In this document: piece by piece, positions 32,750 through 33,424 of the stretch
How the letters are laid out: every line of letters starts with the position of its first letter
Position numbering within the stretch: position 1 is the first letter of the stretch
Source of the DNA: Bacillota bacterium
GTDB lineage: Bacteria > Bacillota > Clostridia > Peptostreptococcales > Anaerovoracaceae
Direction: 5' to 3'
DNA length: 33,424 nucleotides
NCBI GenBank assembly: GCA_017626845.1
Contig: JAGAHX010000009.1
Coordinates: 1-33,424, forward strand
Notes under the pieces: model-generated
Told to the model about the DNA's origin: nothing
Databases searched by the model: none
The model's input: only the letters and a program-made list of their open reading frames with translations
Made by a program: the position numbers and the translations under genes

Positions 32750-33424
32750 TCGAACTGAAAGGGCTCACAAAGAAATTCGGCGATTTTACGGCCGTGGACG
32801 ATCTCAACCTCCGCGTGGAGACCGGGGAGTTTTTTGGCTTGCTCGGACCCAACGGCGCAGGCAAGACCACGACCATCAGCATGGTATCCACGGTGCTTCT
32901 GCCCACGTCCGGAGAGATCCTGGTGGACGGGAAGAAACTGGACCGCAAGGCTTCCGAGCAAAAAAGAAAGCTGAGCGTGATCACCCAGGAGTATTCCATG
33001 CGTCAGGACATGACCATGGACGAAGTGATGGAATACCAGGCGCGTCTCTACATGCTCCCCAAAAGGGAGTGGAAGCCGAAGGCGGACGAACTGCTGGAAT
33101 TTACGGACCTTACGGAATACCGCAGGCGGACGGTGCGCCATCTGTCCGGCGGCATGAAGAGAAAACTCATGATCTGCCGTGCACTGCTGATCGAACCGCA
33201 GATCCTGCTTCTGGATGAACCGACGGCGGGCATGGACGCCATTTCCCGCCGGCAGATGTGGAATCTGCTGCGCCGGCTCAACGAACGGGACATTACGATC
33301 ATCCTGACGACCCATTACATGGAAGAGGCGCAGGCGCTCTGCGACCGGGTGGCGCTGATCAACCGCGGCAAACTGCAGAAGCTGAATACGCCGCAGGCCC
33401 TCATCGAAGAACTGGGCGCTTTCG
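32746..33424 (+). CDS. ABC transporter ATP-binding protein, N-terminal part
   Basis: The first 226 residues are present; the gene continues past the window end with no stop. Walker A is GPNGAGKTT (34-42), the signature is LSGGMKRK (133 onwards), Walker B is LLLDEPTAGMD (D157, E158), and the switch histidine is H190 in TTHYMEEA. The TTHYMEEA and GMD style is that of ABC-2 type exporter ATPases (CcmA/NodI/DrrA group), not of the BtuD/CbiO importers. It overlaps cbiL by four bases (ATGA), so it is under the cobalamin riboswitch. The permease is expected downstream, outside the window. Confidence 0.9.
   Translation, partial: MIELKGLTKKFGDFTAVDDLNLRVETGEFFGLLGPNGAGKTTTISMVSTVLLPTSGEILVDGKKLDRKASEQKRKLSVITQEYSMRQDMTMDEVMEYQARLYMLPKREWKPKADELLEFTDLTEYRRRTVRHLSGGMKRKLMICRALLIEPQILLLDEPTAGMDAISRRQMWNLLRRLNERDITIILTTHYMEEAQALCDRVALINRGKLQKLNTPQALIEELGAF

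Overview
This GC-rich window reads like a chromosomal core region of an anaerobic Firmicute, most likely in the class Clostridia. The evidence is a type A RNase P RNA where Bacilli have type B, ferredoxin-linked 2-oxoacid oxidation, the MEP isoprenoid pathway, the gene order dnaG-rpoD-trmK-nif3, and G-rich Shine-Dalgarno sites. Genus cannot be read from the sequence. All confident genes lie on the + strand. I see no insertion sequence, prophage, tRNA, rRNA or CRISPR array.

Layout. (1) 1-3584: the end of dxr, then rseP, ispG and an AI-2E-type permease. (2) 3588-5567: an unusual 659-residue protein with an N-terminal SAM methyltransferase and one C-terminal membrane helix; mutY follows. (3) 6593-14835: a promoter and a leader hairpin, then rimP-nusA-ylxR-infB-rbfA-nrnA-truB-ribF, many joined by 1-4 base overlaps. 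This is a ribosome, translation and RNA maturation operon without the usual ylxQ. (4) 14862-19552: a small unknown protein, rpsO with its leader, a terminator, a long pnp leader hairpin, pnp, an M16 peptidase and dut. (5) 19553-25214: a nested palindrome, then dgt, dnaG, rpoD, trmK and a Nif3-like gene. (6) 25231-25632: rnpB and its terminator. (7) 25697-30020: a promoter, methionine gamma-lyase and a four-subunit 2-oxoacid:ferredoxin oxidoreductase. (8) 30000-30940: a possible stand-alone structured RNA or leader, then xth. (9) 30969-33424: a promoter, a cobalamin riboswitch with terminator, cobA, cbiL and the start of an ABC transporter ATPase.

How the parts work together. Regions 3 and 4 form a gene-expression block. 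Dut, Dgt, MutY and Xth are nucleotide-pool and DNA-repair functions spread between the blocks. Region 7 reads as a catabolic unit: methionine is split to 2-oxobutyrate, which the adjacent oxidoreductase could oxidise to propionyl-CoA while reducing ferredoxin. Region 9 is a corrinoid-controlled start of cobalamin synthesis.

The least explained items are the methyltransferase-membrane fusion, the 30035-30170 RNA, the dut-dgt palindrome, the pnp leader hairpin and the repeated motif in the IF2 N-terminus. Nothing here amounts to a clear new defence or mobile system.
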